Assembly (NCBI GenBank): GCA_947311175.1
Contig: CAMZKK010000068.1
Location: 1-31,420, forward strand
Direction: 5' to 3'
DNA length: 31,420 bases
From: an uncultured Planctomycetota bacterium
GTDB lineage: Bacteria; Planctomycetota; SZUA-567; JAFGNG01
Shown: one piece after another, positions 7,537 through 15,293 of the stretch
How the letters are laid out: every line of letters starts with the position of its first letter
Numbering within the stretch: position 1 is the stretch's first letter
The notes under the pieces: generated by a model
Told to the model about the DNA's origin: nothing
The model's database searches: none
What the model saw: the letters and a program-made list of their open reading frames with translations, nothing else
Position numbers and translations under genes: made by a program

Positions 7537-8883
7537 ATGAAATTATCTACTCGACGAAAATGGCAAATTGGACTTATTTCTATATTTGCAATATTTGCAT
7601 TAACTCTTATGTATATGGTCAGAGATGTATTAAATCCGTTTCTCTTAGGATTAGTTCTTGCCTATATCTTAAATCCTATAGTTACCTGGATGGAAAAAAA
7701 AGGTGCTCCGAGAAAATCCGCAGTAATTCTTATTCTCTCTTTAATTACAGTAGTTATTATCGCAGGAAGTGTAATCATCACGCCAATGATTGCCCAAGAA
7801 ACCAAATCTTGGTATATAGCTTGTGTTGGCGAGCCATTTGTCGATACAAATAAAAATGAGAAGTTTGATAAGCTTGAAGAATGGACAGATATCAACAAAA
7901 ATGGAAAATTTGACAAGGGATATATCGCTAAATTACGGGATAAGTTTTTGAAATACAAAAATGAAAATAAGAATGACGAAAATACCACCGACAAAATGTT
8001 GGTAGATACCACCAATAGTAAAGAAACCGATAAAGGGTATATTGCCAAATTAAAAGGTAAGCTTTTGGGAGACAAAGATACGGACAAAAATTTAAACAAT
8101 AAGAATCCATCAAGAAGTAGTTCAAATTCATTTATCACAAAAATTATATCTGAAGAGCAATATAATCAACTTATAAAAAACATAGCAGAGGGGATGAAGA
8201 ACAACCTAAACTCAATAATCTCAAATGTTCAAAAATTTACCGGAACTGCATTAAATAAGAGTATTCAAGCTGCCGGCTGGATTTGGCAATTAATATTTAT
8301 ATTAGCATTAACCCCCATCTATATGGGTTTTTTACTTTATGGTATGGATAGAGGTTGGAATAAATTTATAAAATATGTGCCGGCAACAATAAAACCAAAA
8401 TTTGTAGAAATCATGCAAAAAATAAATATTGTAATCGGAGCATTTTTCAGAGGACGATTGCTGGTTTGTTTGTCCATCGGGATTTTTACCGCAATTGGCT
8501 TTGCGATTCTTAAGGTAAAATTCGGAATAATTATAGGTTTAATAATTGGCGTTGCCAGTTTTATTCCATTTGTCAACATTATACCATTTATCATAATTCT
8601 TCTTATCTCATGGATAGACAATACTTCGCTTGGTGGGTTTGTTGCAATTTTTGTGGTTTATGGGATTGGGCAAGCAATTGATCCATTATTGATGACCTTG
8701 GTTATGGGCAAAGAACTTGAACTTCACCCCGTAACGATTCTTTTGTCGATGTTTATCTGTGCTTCACTTTTAGGATTTTTCGGAATGCTCTTAGCTGTGC
8801 CAATTGTTGCTATTTGCAAAATTTTATTTGTAGAATTTGTTCTGCCTCACTTAAAAGAGATGTCTGAAGAATCAACTACTTGA
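7537..8883 (+). CDS. AI-2E/PerM-family permease with EF-hand-loop-like insert
   Basis: Membrane protein of 448 aa in the AI-2E transporter (PerM/YdiK/TqsA) family. N-terminal helices are at about 10-50 and 60-84, and the C-terminal helices (about 245-435) contain the family pattern GIIIGLIIGVASFIPFVNIIPF and FGMLLAVPIVAI. Residues about 92-200 form a long hydrophilic segment where the family has its extramembrane domain. It begins with two calcium-loop-like motifs, DTNKNEKFD (103-111) and DINKNGKFD (118-126). It then contains DKGYIAKL twice, at residues 126 and 165, showing an internal duplication. Members export small molecules or ions (AI-2, Na+ or indole are reported for some), so the substrate is open. 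SD AAAAGGA lies nine bases before the ATG. The TonB-like gene starts at or just after its stop. Confidence 0.85.
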   Translation: MKLSTRRKWQIGLISIFAIFALTLMYMVRDVLNPFLLGLVLAYILNPIVTWMEKKGAPRKSAVILILSLITVVIIAGSVIITPMIAQETKSWYIACVGEPFVDTNKNEKFDKLEEWTDINKNGKFDKGYIAKLRDKFLKYKNENKNDENTTDKMLVDTTNSKETDKGYIAKLKGKLLGDKDTDKNLNNKNPSRSSSNSFITKIISEEQYNQLIKNIAEGMKNNLNSIISNVQKFTGTALNKSIQAAGWIWQLIFILALTPIYMGFLLYGMDRGWNKFIKYVPATIKPKFVEIMQKINIVIGAFFRGRLLVCLSIGIFTAIGFAILKVKFGIIIGLIIGVASFIPFVNIIPFIIILLISWIDNTSLGGFVAIFVVYGIGQAIDPLLMTLVMGKELELHPVTILLSMFICASLLGFFGMLLAVPIVAICKILFVEFVLPHLKEMSEESTT

Positions 8884-8885
8884 CA

Positions 8886-9968
8886 ATGGCATCACTCTCA
8901 ACCTCAAATCATCAGTCGTCGTTTTATCAAAACAACAGGCATCTTCTGTCATTTCTCGTAGCCATCATATTGCACCTCTTATATTTTATTGCACCATATT
9001 TATTAAAATTAATTCAATTACTACTTTTGGCAACTCTCGGATTTAATCTACTCCCTCAGCCAAAGATTAAGATACTCAAAAAGAAACCTAAAGAAATGCA
9101 ATTTATGGTTATCGAAGATTCTCCATCAGAGAAGGTGAAAGATGCCAACAAGGTAAGTATGGTTTCTCAAAACGCAAAAGGAAAGATTACACCAAAACTC
9201 AAAAAAAGTAATGTCCCACCAGCAATTAGTAAGGCAAAATACGCTCCTTCAAAAATTGGCAAACAACTATCCATTATTCGTCCGGCATTAAATGTTAAAC
9301 CACAAAAACAAACTACAAGCAAGAACGAGAATACAAAAAAACCGGAAAAAGAAATTGAAAAGATAGCGAAGGCTATCAGAATAAAAAAAGAAAAAATGCC
9401 AACCCTTAACAAACAGGAACAAAAGATAAACAAAAACGCCATAGAGAAAGTTCGTGAATCAGTTATTGATGACAAGATAGTTCAAATTTCTCCCCCGAAA
9501 AAAGCAATTAGCAAATTTAAGCAAAAAAAACCAACAAAGAAAAAAAGAAAATATGTGTTTCAAAAAATTGGTGGTAAAAAAAGTCCACAAGGCGGAGCTC
9601 CTGAAAAAAGTCAAGAAACATCCGCAATGGTTGAAGGTATAATGGCATACCGAACTTTGAGCATTAGATACCCGAAATACATCAAAGAAGTATTTAGAAA
9701 GGTAAGAGAAAATTTTCAAATTATTGCGTCAATGAGTCTTAGTAGTTACAAAACAGGTGAGGTTGCCGTCGCCTTTGGAATTGCTGAAGATGGAACAATT
9801 TCTTACACTAAAACAGTTGTCTTAGAAAAAGGAATGATTAGCGAAAAGTTGATGTTAGAAAAAGCAATCAAAGGAGCTGCCCCATTTCCACCATTTACCG
9901 AAGCGATGAAAAAAGACAAAGCAATCTTTCAAAGACTTGGGTTTAGAGTTTACTTTTCACCACGGTAA
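8886..9968 (+). CDS. TonB-like energy transducer protein
   Basis: Protein of about 360 aa with TonB architecture. It has an N-terminal hydrophobic anchor (about residues 20-57), then about 200 residues rich in Lys, Pro, Ser and Gln expected to span the periplasm. A C-terminal domain (about 280-360) has the TonB signature pattern: GEVAVAFGIAEDGTISYTKT followed by LEKAIKGAAPFPPFTEAM. TonB proteins transmit proton-motive force to outer-membrane receptors; no ExbB, ExbD or receptor gene is in the window. ATG 8886 is used here. A TTG at 8880 in the same frame overlaps the previous stop as TTGA and would add two residues. Neither has a clear ribosome site, so translational coupling to the permease is likely. 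The middle is far more basic than in a typical TonB, so it may be a TonB-family variant with another partner. Confidence 0.75.
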   Translation: MASLSTSNHQSSFYQNNRHLLSFLVAIILHLLYFIAPYLLKLIQLLLLATLGFNLLPQPKIKILKKKPKEMQFMVIEDSPSEKVKDANKVSMVSQNAKGKITPKLKKSNVPPAISKAKYAPSKIGKQLSIIRPALNVKPQKQTTSKNENTKKPEKEIEKIAKAIRIKKEKMPTLNKQEQKINKNAIEKVRESVIDDKIVQISPPKKAISKFKQKKPTKKKRKYVFQKIGGKKSPQGGAPEKSQETSAMVEGIMAYRTLSIRYPKYIKEVFRKVRENFQIIASMSLSSYKTGEVAVAFGIAEDGTISYTKTVVLEKGMISEKLMLEKAIKGAAPFPPFTEAMKKDKAIFQRLGFRVYFSPR

Positions 9969-9979
9969 TGATTAACATA

Positions 9980-10063
9980 GATTTCAGAGTTCAAATTTTA
10001 GATTTTAGATTTCAAATTTCAAATTTCAAATTTCAGATTTCAGATTTCAGATTTCAGATTTAA
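9980..10063. repeat. Tandem heptamer repeat, about 12 units of RATTTYA
   Basis: Twelve consecutive 7-base units of the forms GATTTCA, AATTTCA and GATTTTA fill most of the gap between two convergent genes. Three AATTTCA units are followed by three GATTTCA units, which looks like recent unit expansion. Because AAATTT is self-complementary, the transcript can fold on itself. Confidence 0.85.
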
Positions 10064-10085
10064 AATAAAGATGATTTTAGGTTTT

Positions 10086-11747
10086 TTATGCTCCCTGTCT
10101 TAGCAACTCTGCATGAACCTTTAAGCGAATCGTTCTCATATCTAACATTCCAACAGGTTTGTTTTTATTTTCATTATCTACCACCGGCATTTGATCTATA
10201 TTTAGTCGATACATTTTTTTATAGATGGCATCAAGATTTATATCTGAAGTTGTTGAATCTTTCATCTCCTGCATTATATCCGCAACCAACATCCATTGCC
10301 AATTATCTCTTTCCGACAAAATGTCTTTGAGATTATCAAAATTTAAGATTCCGGCTATATTGTTCTCTCTATCTACTACCGGTATGATTAATACATTATT
10401 TTCAGTAAAATAATTTACAGCCTCAGTAATTGACGCTCCGTCAGAGATGGTAATAAGTTCATCATCAATAACATTTTCTACAGTCATTGACGCTCTTACA
10501 TCTTCTTCTGTAATGTCTCGCCCCGCTTCTTTTGAGAGCTTAACCGCTAGTTTTACCATTGCCGGTCCAAGTACCTGAACAACCAAGGTGGTGGTGGTCA
10601 CCACAAAAATAATCATATCGCCGAGTGACATCCCATCAACAACCATTATCCCTGATAGTCGTTCTGCCGCCATTATGGATAAACCAATTGCAACTCCGCC
10701 TTGAGCAAATAATCCTAATCCAAGGTATTTTCTAACGACTGGTGGGCTATTAGTTATTTTGGCACCAAAGTATGCCCCGAAAAACTTTCCGGCACTTCGA
10801 CAAATTACATAAGCAATAATGATTCCCCAAAGCCAACTTGGCATAACGCCAAAGGTTAAGCGAGCACCAACCAAAACAAAAAACATAACGTAGATTGGAA
10901 TGGAAAAGGTTCTCATTAATTTGAATAAATCTTTACTCCTACGAGGAGAAAAGTTTATTAAGACGAATCCCATCATCATTGTTGCTAAGATTATATCCAT
11001 TCCGTAAAATGCCGAAGCACTAATAACCATCATGATTAAACCAATAGAAATCGCAACCGCTTTTTCTGCTTGCACTAACCATTTAAAAATCAAAACCAAG
11101 ATGAGAGCAACAATCGCTCCCAAAATCAAGGCTCCACCTAACTCAATACTTATACGAACAATAGAATCTTTTATTGAGCCAGAGTCGGATGTTAGCAGTT
11201 CTGCAACTCCGCTACCTAGTCCATAAAGAGTCATAGCCAGAGCGTCATCAAGGGCAACAATCGCAATAATTGCCGTAGTCATTACGCCCTTAGAACGGTA
11301 TTCCCAAATAACATCAATCGTTGATGCGGGGTCGGTTGCCGATGCTATAGAGCCAAGCACTACTGCCCCTGCTAATGATGCCGCAGTGTTATGTGTTACA
11401 AAATTGATGATTATAAATGATGTTACCCCTACTAACAAACACGACAGTAAACCTTCTGCGAATAAAATTGCTGCAAATTGTCTTCCGTATTTTTTAAAGG
11501 TTTCAATTTCAAGTTCTCCTCCAACCAAAAAACCAATAATTCCGAGTGCAAACAAATTAAAAGTTTTTAATTCTGCGATATCGTTGGCATTAATAATCCC
11601 AAAACCAGCTTGACCAATTATCAAGCCAATCGCAATATACCCAACTACTTGCGGAAAACGTATTTTTTGAAAAAACCATGCTCCAGCCATTCCGCCAAAT
11701 ATACCAAGACCAAGCAAAAATAAAATGCTATCCTTTAATGAATCCAT
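10086..11747 (-). CDS. Monovalent cation:proton antiporter with C-terminal CBS pair
   Basis: Membrane exchanger of 553 aa, cation/proton antiporter superfamily. Residues about 5-400 form 12-13 helices. Motif ATDPAS (residues 137-142) and ALDDAL (165-170) mark the two unwound-helix and ion-binding regions; the paired Asp (D167, D168) resembles the CPA2/NhaA-type electrogenic pair rather than the ND of electroneutral CPA1 members. Two CBS domains follow (about 425-480 and 488-545, e.g. NNVLIIPVVDRENNIAGIL and IDQMPVVDNENKNKPVGML), which usually bind adenine nucleotides and gate activity. Its start lies one base after the stop of the HTH-EIIA gene, so the two are almost certainly one transcription unit. 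Na+ versus K+ specificity cannot be read. Confidence 0.88.
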   Translation of the reverse strand: MDSLKDSILFLLGLGIFGGMAGAWFFQKIRFPQVVGYIAIGLIIGQAGFGIINANDIAELKTFNLFALGIIGFLVGGELEIETFKKYGRQFAAILFAEGLLSCLLVGVTSFIIINFVTHNTAASLAGAVVLGSIASATDPASTIDVIWEYRSKGVMTTAIIAIVALDDALAMTLYGLGSGVAELLTSDSGSIKDSIVRISIELGGALILGAIVALILVLIFKWLVQAEKAVAISIGLIMMVISASAFYGMDIILATMMMGFVLINFSPRRSKDLFKLMRTFSIPIYVMFFVLVGARLTFGVMPSWLWGIIIAYVICRSAGKFFGAYFGAKITNSPPVVRKYLGLGLFAQGGVAIGLSIMAAERLSGIMVVDGMSLGDMIIFVVTTTTLVVQVLGPAMVKLAVKLSKEAGRDITEEDVRASMTVENVIDDELITISDGASITEAVNYFTENNVLIIPVVDRENNIAGILNFDNLKDILSERDNWQWMLVADIMQEMKDSTTSDINLDAIYKKMYRLNIDQMPVVDNENKNKPVGMLDMRTIRLKVHAELLRQGA

Positions 11748-11748
11748 C

Positions 11749-12405
11749 TTAATTTGCCCCTGTTAATGCTTGATAAAATTCTTTATTATCCGAACTTTGA
11801 ATTAAAATCTCTCTAAACTCTTTAACCTTTAGTCGGTTGCTTATTTGTGATAACAATTTTATGTGTTCACTATGTTGACCTTGTTGAGCAACAATCATAA
11901 AAATTATTTTTACCGGTTCATTATCTAAACTTTCATAATCTACAACACCTTCTTTTACCAGAGCAGCGGCAATAATTATCTCCTGAACAGAATTAAGCCG
12001 AACATGAGGGATTCCAATACCCATTCCAATTCCGGTGCTAAGCAACTGTTCTCGATAAAATATTCCTTTTCTTAATTCTTCCGTTGATTTAACGGCAGAG
12101 GTATCTCCAAGAATATCAATTAATTTATTAAACACTTCTTCTTTATTGGCTTTCTCTAAAACAATAACTCGTTCAGCCGATAATTTATTATTAAGTGACA
12201 ATGGAACAAAGTCGCCTTTTTGATGATTACTTGCAGCTAATCTTTTATCAACCCATGCTTCAATTTCTGAACCTTTAAAACGCCAAGAAGTGCCAAGTTT
12301 ACCACAAGGGATTTCCCCTTTATTTGCCCAATCATAAATTGTTCTTTCCGAAACCCTTAAATAGTCAGCAACCTCTTCGATCGTCATTATGGCTGGTAAA
12401 TTCAT
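11749..12405 (-). CDS. Excisionase-type HTH fused to PTS EIIA(Ntr/Fru) domain
   Basis: Regulator of 218 aa. Residues about 1-55 form an excisionase/MerR-like helix-turn-helix (MTIEEVADYLRVSERTIYDW, then GTSWRFKGSEIEAWV). Residues about 75-218 are a PTS EIIA type 2 domain with phosphorylatable His134 in GIGIPHVRL. The frame is open further upstream to 12489, but the ATG at 12405 has GGAGA seven bases upstream and directly precedes the HTH, so it is the better start. EIIA domains accept phosphate from HPr/NPr, and here the signal would be passed to a DNA-binding head. The CBS antiporter follows one base after the stop, so the antiporter is a plausible regulatory target, or the unphosphorylated protein could bind it directly. 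That role is inference. Confidence 0.85.
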   Translation of the reverse strand: MNLPAIMTIEEVADYLRVSERTIYDWANKGEIPCGKLGTSWRFKGSEIEAWVDKRLAASNHQKGDFVPLSLNNKLSAERVIVLEKANKEEVFNKLIDILGDTSAVKSTEELRKGIFYREQLLSTGIGMGIGIPHVRLNSVQEIIIAAALVKEGVVDYESLDNEPVKIIFMIVAQQGQHSEHIKLLSQISNRLKVKEFREILIQSSDNKEFYQALTGAN

Positions 12406-12581
12406 TGATAAGTCTCCATTTTGTTGAAAATTTGTAAATATAAAACGAAAACACTTGAATATTTCGCAGGTAACAATAACCATAATCATCGTGGCAGAAA
12501 GTCAACTATTTTTGATAATATTTTTAAAAAATGAATTAGCAATGAACTAAAAGGTTAAATAATTTAAAACATCCAAACCCG

Positions 12582-12629
12582 ACAACTCAATCTACAACTC
12601 AATCTACAACTCAATCTACAACTCGATAC
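12582..12629. repeat. Tandem 12-base repeat, 3.6 units
   Basis: Three exact copies of ACAACTCAATCT in a row, followed by a diverged fourth copy, ACAACTCGATAC. There are no spacers, so this is not a CRISPR. It sits between two minus-strand antiporter genes. Confidence 0.9.
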
Positions 12630-12646
12630 CTGAACTTACCTAAGGC

Positions 12647-12699
12647 AAGAAGTTCTTCTTAAATTTCTTGTGCCGACGCGTTAGCCCGGCTAAGCTAAC
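12647..12699 (-). terminator. Inverted-repeat cluster downstream of the EIIA-fused antiporter
   Basis: Two hairpins lie just after the antiporter stop on the minus strand. GTTAGC (12680-12685) pairs with GCTAAC (12694-12699), with a nested TTAGCC/GGCTAA alternative, and AAGAAG TT CTTCTT (12647-12660) is a 14-base palindrome. There is no long T-tract, so intrinsic termination is only possible. Confidence 0.35.
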
Positions 12700-12708
12700 T
12701 CTACTCCC

Positions 12709-14802
12709 TTACTTATCTTGACGAACAATTGATTTAATATTGTTATACAACTCTTCTGGGTTTTTTGATTTCAACAATTCACTTCTTACTGTTTCGTCAG
12801 ACAATAATTTACTTATATTTGAAAGGACTTTAAGGTGAGGACCACTTTCATTTTTTGGAGATAAAATCAACACCAAAAAATTGACCGGCTTGCCATCAAT
12901 TGATTCAAAATCAATACCCTGTGGTACAAGTGCAAGCAACACTACAATCTTAAATACATATTCCGTTCTTGCGTGAGGTATTGCAACACCTCCACCAAGT
13001 CCGGTGCTCATTTTCTTTTCCCTGTTGATAACATCTTCTAAAATAAGCTCAAATTTATCAGAGGGTATTGCCCCAACCTCAACCACTTGTTGAACAAGCT
13101 CTCTAATGATATCAGTTTTAGATTTTGATGAAACATTAACCAGCATTCTATATGGAGAAAGATACTTCATAATATCAAATGATATTTTTTCTGTAGAATT
13201 AAGTTTATCATCATTTTTCATTAATTCATTTATCTTTTTTGGATTGGTAATTGATTTTATAGACTCAACCGCTTCATCAAGCTCTAAGAGTGCCTCATAT
13301 AAAACAGTTTTGAAGTATGATAAATCTTTTGGTTCTGTGGTTAATAAAACAACCCCTCTTTCTTGAATTACATGAAACATTGTTTTTCTGCTCTTTAATA
13401 AATAATCTACTCCATCGGTAGTGATTTTTTCTTTGATAAAAAATCCTTCTTCATCAAAAAAATCATGAAGGGCTTTCATTATCAGTTGGGCAAGTCCTAA
13501 ATTGTTAAAATCAAACTTCTCGCTAACTCCCTCCTTGTCATCAAAATAAGAATTTTCAGGGTGAACCCCTAATTTGTTCATTAATGCTTTAATGGTTGTG
13601 CCTTGAAAGAGAAGAGTGAAAAGAATAAATCCAAAGGTGAAGTGAATAATCAATTCTCTTTGTGGAAGGCTTTCAGGAATTGCCAACACCAGTGCCACCG
13701 GCACAGCCCCCCTTAAACCTCCCCAGAAAAGGATGGCTTGATAGGCGGACGAGATGTGGTTATTTTCTTTGACAAATTTATTGTATAATGGAATGAGAAC
13801 ATAAATTGCAAATACTCTTGCAACAATAACTATTGGTATTACATAACCCATCATAGTTATTACTTCTTTCATATTTTTTGTGTTTCTAAAAATATTAACT
13901 TCTGTCACCCCTAATAATAAAAATACCAAACTATTTGCAACAAATGAGAAATAATCCCAAAAGTGTTCTAAGGTTTCAACATTAGATGGTTTAATAGTTT
14001 TTTCAGAACGAACTGTAACTATAATTCCAGCCACCAAAGTGGACATAACGCCAGAAAAATGAAAAATATAATCTGATACAACAAATGAGACATAAGCAAT
14101 AATCAAACTTACCGTAATTTGTAGCAATAAATTATTACGCCCCAAACCGCTAACAAAAGACCCAATTATCCCAATAATAGCACCAACAAGAACACCTCCA
14201 AGTAATACAGAGAAAAAACTCATTACTGCTCCGGCGATACTTACACCTCCTGCACTCTCTCCCGTGGCAATGCCAACAACTATGGTAAAGAGAACAATTG
14301 CCGTAGCATCATTAAAAATACTCTCTCCGTCAATCAAAGTGGTCAATCGCCTAGGTGCGCCAACTTCATTAAATAACGCAATAACGGCAACCGGATCTGT
14401 TGCGGAAATCAAAGCACCAAAAACAAGTGCATTTATCAAGGTTAAGTCGGTTATGTATGAAACGCCATATCCAATAGTCAGTGCAGAAATAAATAATCCA
14501 AATACTGCCAATAACAAAATAGGAACAATATTCTTCCATAGTAAATTAGCATTAATATTCACAGCCGCATCATAGATAAGGATTGGTAGGATTATGTATA
14601 AAATCATCCCAGGGGACAATTCAACATTACGAAACATCGCTAACGAATCATAGTATAGTGAAAATACACCCAGAATCCCACCAACTAACACTAAGCCAAT
14701 GGTGTATGGAAAACTAATTTTAGACAAAATCATTGACGAGAAAACTGCTATTGATAGAAATGAAACAATCAAAAGAACGGTATTTGCAATTTGGGCTTCC
14801 AT
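12709..14802 (-). CDS. Na+/H+ antiporter (CPA1/NhaP-like) fused to C-terminal PTS EIIA domain
   Basis: Protein of 697 aa. Residues about 5-420 form a 12-13 helix CPA1 exchanger with ATDPVAV (Asp136) and IFNDATA (Asn164-Asp165), the ND signature of electroneutral Na+/H+ antiporters. Residues about 425-540 are a hydrophilic linker. Residues about 545-697 form a PTS EIIA type 2 domain with the phosphorylatable His610 in GVAIPHART. The exchanger should sit in the inner membrane with EIIA in the cytoplasm. Phosphorylation of H610 by the PTS chain is a likely activity switch, by analogy with EIIA(Ntr) control of K+ transporters. GGAGAAC lies about five bases before the ATG. It precedes the HTH-EIIA + CBS-antiporter pair by about 300 bp. 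Confidence 0.9.
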   Translation of the reverse strand: MEAQIANTVLLIVSFLSIAVFSSMILSKISFPYTIGLVLVGGILGVFSLYYDSLAMFRNVELSPGMILYIILPILIYDAAVNINANLLWKNIVPILLLAVFGLFISALTIGYGVSYITDLTLINALVFGALISATDPVAVIALFNEVGAPRRLTTLIDGESIFNDATAIVLFTIVVGIATGESAGGVSIAGAVMSFFSVLLGGVLVGAIIGIIGSFVSGLGRNNLLLQITVSLIIAYVSFVVSDYIFHFSGVMSTLVAGIIVTVRSEKTIKPSNVETLEHFWDYFSFVANSLVFLLLGVTEVNIFRNTKNMKEVITMMGYVIPIVIVARVFAIYVLIPLYNKFVKENNHISSAYQAILFWGGLRGAVPVALVLAIPESLPQRELIIHFTFGFILFTLLFQGTTIKALMNKLGVHPENSYFDDKEGVSEKFDFNNLGLAQLIMKALHDFFDEEGFFIKEKITTDGVDYLLKSRKTMFHVIQERGVVLLTTEPKDLSYFKTVLYEALLELDEAVESIKSITNPKKINELMKNDDKLNSTEKISFDIMKYLSPYRMLVNVSSKSKTDIIRELVQQVVEVGAIPSDKFELILEDVINREKKMSTGLGGGVAIPHARTEYVFKIVVLLALVPQGIDFESIDGKPVNFLVLILSPKNESGPHLKVLSNISKLLSDETVRSELLKSKNPEELYNNIKSIVRQDK

Positions 14803-15104
14803 TTATGTTCTCCAGGGTAAATATAAATAATTAAGTAGGCAAACAAGCAATAATGCTTAATTTTAGAAAAATCACGTTTCCCGGTAGGGATAATAACTCA
14901 AAACATAATCCATCTAAAATTCATAATAACACTTTAACAATAAATTATTAAATTTAAAGCATTATATTGTAAAACATAAGAAAATAATGCAATTTAATGC
15001 AATATATCGCAAGTGGATTATTTTAATAATCTAAATTTTTAAAATTTGAAATTACCCCCGACAGGCAACACAAATAAATAATAAGATAATCTTACTCTAA
15101 CAAA

Positions 15105-15139
15105 ACGCGGGATATAAAAATTATTTGTATATCCCGCGT
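15105..15139 (-). terminator. Strong orphan hairpin, best read as a minus-strand terminator
   Basis: Perfect 12-bp inverted repeat ACGCGGGATATA / TATATCCCGCGT with an 11-base AT loop. On the minus strand it is followed by TTTTGTTAG, so it resembles an intrinsic terminator read leftward. No minus-strand gene lies upstream of it; the gene on that side runs the other way. It may therefore end a short unannotated RNA or serve as a protein-binding site. Confidence 0.5.
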
Positions 15140-15215
15140 CATTATTGTCATTGGCGGATTCATAACTTGTGCAAGAATTATATAATATAAAATTCTTAGC
15201 TTTAATCTAAACAAG

Positions 15216-15244
15216 TTGACACAACAGCCATAAAAATATTAAAT
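15216..15244 (+). promoter_or_regulatory. Candidate promoter of the glycosyltransferase-argJ unit
   Basis: Consensus TTGACA, a 17-base spacer and TTAAAT, about 50 bp before the glycosyltransferase ATG. Confidence 0.5.
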
Positions 15245-15293
15245 CTTAATAGTTTGTAAAACATATTGCTTAAATCTACTCGTAAAGAAGAAA

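Larger units (their letters stand above)
12406..12708. other. Gene-poor spacer between two antiporter units
   Basis: This spacer lies between the EIIA-fused antiporter stop and the HTH-EIIA start, both minus strand. It holds the Shine-Dalgarno site for the HTH-EIIA gene, a TTGACT on the minus strand with only a poor -10 partner, four tandem 12-base units (12582-12629) and a cluster of inverted repeats (12647-12699). No credible protein-coding frame is seen. Confidence 0.6.
14803..15293. other. Divergent intergenic region, 491 bp
   Basis: Very AT-rich region between the minus-strand antiporter and the plus-strand glycosyltransferase. It contains a 14-base palindrome, AAGCAATAATGCTT (14845-14858), near where the antiporter promoter should lie, a tandem AATGCAAT motif near 14990-15005, a strong 12-bp-stem hairpin (15105-15139), and a promoter for the glycosyltransferase (15216-15244). 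No open frame with a ribosome site is credible. Confidence 0.6.

Noticed and set aside
7461..7853. Plus-strand frame overlapping the recA end and permease start
   Set aside because: Overlaps two well-supported genes in another frame and looks like no protein family.
12406..12489. 28-residue N-terminal extension of the HTH-EIIA protein
   Set aside because: The internal ATG at 12405 has GGAGA at proper spacing and directly precedes the HTH domain.
12582..12629. Short direct repeats considered as a CRISPR array
   Set aside because: Units are 12 bases with no spacers, and no cas genes are present.
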